Shown here in pieces: positions 61,604 through 64,000 of a DNA stretch of 64,000 nucleotides. Source of the stretch: an uncultured Acetatifactor sp. (GTDB taxonomy: Bacteria; Bacillota; Clostridia; Lachnospirales; Lachnospiraceae); the NCBI GenBank assembly GCA_910588225.1, contig CAJUQT010000007.1, positions 1 through 64,000 on the forward strand, written 5' to 3'. The position numbers and the translations under genes were made by a program. The notes beneath the pieces are model-generated. The model was given only the letters and a program-made list of their open reading frames with translations. It was not told where the DNA came from and ran no database searches. Position 1 is the first letter of the stretch. The number at the start of each line of letters is the position of its first letter.

Positions 61604-62016
61604 GGATCCTTTTCCAATTTTACTATTTTGGCCAGAATGGCATTCACAAAACCGCTTGCATTCTCCTGCCCATATTCCTTCGCCAGTTCCACTGCCTCAT
61701 CGATGGCAACCCCTGCGGGAATATCCTCGTCAAACCGCAGCTCGTACACAGCCAGACGAAGCACCGCCAGCTCCACCTTGCCCATCCGGGTGGTCTCCCA
61801 CCCTACCGTATTCTCGTCAATCAGTCTGTCTATCTCAGGAATCAGCTCCCGGACAGCCTGACACCGTTCTTCTATATAATCCGCATCTTTCCTGGACCTG
61901 ATGTCTTCATTGTTCTCCAGAAAGAGCCTCATCTGTCTCGGCATATCCCCCGCTTCGTGAAACTCCACCTGAAACAGAAGTCTGAATACCTGTTCTCTCT
62001 GCTCGTGTCTTCCCAT
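61597..62016 (-). CDS. nusB: transcription antitermination factor NusB
   Basis: All-helical NusB, 139 residues. The start is REQVFRLLFQVEFHE and the conserved C-terminal part is VAIDEAVELAKEYGQENASGFVN (abridged: DEAVELAKEY and GFVNAIL). Helps form rRNA antitermination complexes with NusE. Coupled to xseA. Confidence 0.94.
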   Translation of the reverse strand: MGRHEQREQVFRLLFQVEFHEAGDMPRQMRLFLENNEDIRSRKDADYIEERCQAVRELIPEIDRLIDENTVGWETTRMGKVELAVLRLAVYELRFDEDIPAGVAIDEAVELAKEYGQENASGFVNAILAKIVKLEKDPC

Positions 62017-62080
62017 AATACACTTCCTGCCGTTATCTGTGTTTTCTTTTTGCCTTGTGCCTTCGGTCAGACGTTTCCCT

Positions 62081-62458
62081 CTATTTTACTTTCACGCCCG
62101 CAATTCGGATATTCACATCGGCACAGCTTAAACCAGTCATATTCTCTATAGCGGCCTTTACTTTCCCCTGCACCTGATGACAGGTAGCCGGAATGCTGTA
62201 TCCGTACTCCATAATCAAAGCCAGATCAACCTTCACTCTGCGGTCCGCCACCGTCACTCTCACGCCTCTTGCAAGTTTCTTCATACCCACCCTGCTGATA
62301 AGCTCACCGGTAATATTCCCGGCCATGGAACTGACACCCTCCACTTCCATGGCGGCCAGCGAGGCAATCATTGCCACCACATCATCTGCAATCTGTACCA
62401 CGCCTACGCTTTTCTCCTCGTTCAGTACCACAGAACCGTTCTCTCTTTCTTTTTCCAT
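62081..62458 (-). CDS. Asp23/Gls24 family envelope stress protein
   Basis: Asp23-family protein of about 125 residues from ATG 62458, which follows GAAGGAAAGG. It shows VVQIADDVVAMIASLAAMEV, then VEGVSSMAG and a C-terminal VKAAIENMTGLSCADVNI. Usually found before nusB in Firmicutes. The longer frame to 62533 overlaps the transglutaminase gene and is unlikely. Confidence 0.92.
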   Translation of the reverse strand: MEKERENGSVVLNEEKSVGVVQIADDVVAMIASLAAMEVEGVSSMAGNITGELISRVGMKKLARGVRVTVADRRVKVDLALIMEYGYSIPATCHQVQGKVKAAIENMTGLSCADVNIRIAGVKVK

Positions 62459-62525
62459 AATATACCATGCCTTTCCTTCAGCTCTGAATATACTTTTACA
62501 GATACTATCCAGTATACCACATTCT

Positions 62526-63788
62526 CTACTCATTTGTCACCCAAAATGTCAATGACAGCTGCTTTTCATTTTGAGCATATGCAATTCTGCTCTCACCGTC
62601 ATTCAGATAATCAAAAATTTCCTGGCCCTCTACCAGCGCATTCAGGATTTCTTCATAGCAGGCGGTATCAGCACATTTGATGGTCACGTCCTGCTTTCCG
62701 CGCTCCGCTGCTCCTGAAAACAAAGCCGCCATCTGTTCTCTGTCATAGGACTGAAACAGCGCGCCCTCCCGCACATAATAATTGGCCGCCACAGCAGTAC
62801 ACACCGGCATCGGAATCTCGTCACTGATGGAGTGGGTGCGCAGGAGCTCCTCCGTAGTCACGTTCAGATAATCATAGTTGATTTCCGGCATGGCATTGTG
62901 CACATCCTCCCCCGGCCGGGTATCCTCCATCTGATAGGACACATCTCCCCAGGTGGCATCCATATAATAGTATTCCCCGTCCACCTTCACCAGATTCCAG
63001 GCATGTCCCTCCCCGGTTTCCACCAGTCCCAGCACCAGCGTACACTCCACCCCCAGCCTGTTGAGCAGATACTGGGCCGCTTTCGCATATCCCTGACACA
63101 CAGAAGCATGATGAATGAAAACCGAATAGATATTCTGATTATCGGGAGCATTCATATCATAGTCCGTATTGCGGATTATGGTATCGTATACATATTTCAC
63201 TTTCTCGTACTCACCTGCATTCCCGTCTATACCTGCCAGAATCTGCTCCGCGGCAGCCAGTATTTCTTCACTGCGCACTGCCGCCGTGTCCACATCCATA
63301 TTATACGTTCCGGAAAACTCAATGGAAGTGAGCCTGTCTCCTCTGGTATATTTCGTGTAGGAATATCCTTCCACGTAAAAAAGCTCCGGGTGGTCGCTCA
63401 AAACGCATTGAAAGATTCTGTCCACATCGGCCTCGTCCAGTCCTGCGTCAAATCCCTCTGTGTTCAGCTCCTCCTCTTCCCCATAACTCCCCAGAATCCG
63501 TTCCATGTCATGATACCAAAGCTGTTCCGCTTCGCTTAAGCTGTCATGGGCAAAGGAACCCGCCTCCTCCATCAGAAAGCATACTGCAGGAATCTCCGCT
63601 TCCTCCGAAGACGCTTCCGAAGAGGGCTCTCCCTTATCTTCCTCTGAATCTTCTTCCGTCATACCCCAGGACAGAGCAAAATCCCTGGGAATATTATCCA
63701 GGATATCCGGGTCCGCACAACCTGTGAGCATCACACAAAACAACACCAGCCACAGGATATGCGGGTAATTACGCCTTCTTCGCCTCAT
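62526..63788 (-). CDS. transglutaminase-like lipoprotein
   Basis: Exported lipoprotein of 420 residues with lipobox LTGC at about 21-24. An acidic Ser/Glu linker follows. The transglutaminase-like domain (about 195-290) keeps the triad: Cys in ASVCQGYAKA, His in GEGHAWNLV, Asp in YYMDATWGD. Such proteins may act as cysteine peptidases or crosslinkers at the envelope; the substrate is not known. Confidence 0.88.
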   Translation of the reverse strand: MRRRRRNYPHILWLVLFCVMLTGCADPDILDNIPRDFALSWGMTEEDSEEDKGEPSSEASSEEAEIPAVCFLMEEAGSFAHDSLSEAEQLWYHDMERILGSYGEEEELNTEGFDAGLDEADVDRIFQCVLSDHPELFYVEGYSYTKYTRGDRLTSIEFSGTYNMDVDTAAVRSEEILAAAEQILAGIDGNAGEYEKVKYVYDTIIRNTDYDMNAPDNQNIYSVFIHHASVCQGYAKAAQYLLNRLGVECTLVLGLVETGEGHAWNLVKVDGEYYYMDATWGDVSYQMEDTRPGEDVHNAMPEINYDYLNVTTEELLRTHSISDEIPMPVCTAVAANYYVREGALFQSYDREQMAALFSGAAERGKQDVTIKCADTACYEEILNALVEGQEIFDYLNDGESRIAYAQNEKQLSLTFWVTNE

Positions 63789-63812
63789 CTGCAGGCTCCC
63801 CCTTTACCTCGC

Positions 63813-64000
63813 TTAATTTCTGCTGAATTCTGTCAGGACCAGTCCCTTATTCCTGTCCAGCGTCATGCCGATACTCCAGGAATTCACGAACAGCAGCAGC
63901 GGATTTCCTTTCATGTCCTTCACCTTTTTCATATCGGAAGTTCCGCTGAGCCTGCCGATATCCACTTCATCCTTGTTCTCAATCCAGCGAATATGCTCAT
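63813..64000 (-). CDS. prfC: C-terminal end of a probable peptide chain release factor 3
   Basis: The last 62 codons of a gene running off the window. The peptide includes HIRWIENKDEVDIGRL, NPLLLFVNSWSIGMTL and ends LVLTEFSRN, which fits the C-terminus of RF3 proteins from Clostridia. The GTPase part is outside, so the call is tentative. Confidence 0.55.
   Translation of the reverse strand, partial: EHIRWIENKDEVDIGRLSGTSDMKKVKDMKGNPLLLFVNSWSIGMTLDRNKGLVLTEFSRN

Noticed and set aside
1..64000. CRISPR arrays, rRNA and tRNA genes
   Set aside because: No regularly spaced direct repeats and no recognisable rRNA or tRNA sequence were found on either strand.

Overview
The window looks like chromosome of a gut-dwelling, spore-forming member of the Clostridia, most likely Lachnospiraceae. 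This is inferred from gene content, not from a marker gene: no rRNA or tRNA was found. Pointers are spoIVB; the run recN-argR-nadK-tlyA-dxs-ispA-xseB-xseA-nusB-asp23 in an order common in Clostridia; a class B sortase with PKTG-type substrates; a class 3 fructose bisphosphatase; and a bile salt hydrolase.

Region 1 (1-17.4 kb) is a surface-polysaccharide locus read on the minus strand. From promoter side to distal end it holds a phosphoglycosyl transferase that starts the repeat unit, a GT26 transferase, a Wzy-like polymerase, a GtrII-like membrane protein, a GT4 transferase, a GT-B transferase, a PP-loop ATPase, a Wzx flippase, an unrecognised 550-residue protein, and a module of KdsB-like cytidylyltransferase, aldolase fusion and KdsC-like phosphatase. 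An IS1634-type transposase closes it. The distal genes are very AT-rich, while the initiating transferase is GC-rich. This is a typical sign of an exchangeable specificity region. The terminal module suggests a CMP-activated ulosonic acid made by an aldolase instead of a KdsA/NeuB-type synthase.

Region 2 (17.4-26 kb) holds two diverged copies of a cassette: LCP ligase, class B sortase, and a small secreted protein ending in PKTGEF with no membrane anchor. Between them lie a shrunken Wzz/BY-kinase gene, a strong terminator, and a segment of about 410 bp bounded by inverted 35-bp repeats. Each repeat is built like a tyrosine-recombinase site: inverted arms around an 8-bp spacer. The segment carries a promoter-like sequence that now points away from the polysaccharide operon, so it may be a phase-variation switch caught in the OFF orientation. 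Cassette 2 has its own near-consensus promoter with a perfect palindrome between -35 and -10. A decayed HTH gene beside it is interrupted by a 166-bp hairpin-rich insertion.

Region 3 (26-50 kb) is mixed. It holds a putative queuine-salvage pair (radical SAM plus YhhQ) behind a structured leader with a terminator, bile salt hydrolase, split chromate transporter, RlmD, PcrA, an SPFH/zinc-ribbon protein, DUF1836 and YerC-type regulators, bactofilin with a degenerate LytM protein, a eukaryotic-type HisA homologue, fructose bisphosphatase, dapA-dapB behind a lysine riboswitch, a corrinoid adenosyltransferase, an SSB-like protein and BipA.

Region 4 (50-64 kb) has a dead group II intron reverse transcriptase and a hairpin array, then spoIVB and the conserved housekeeping run through Asp23, a transglutaminase lipoprotein, and the 3' end of a gene resembling release factor 3. 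Several housekeeping enzymes here and upstream carry Gly/Glu/Ala-rich insertions.
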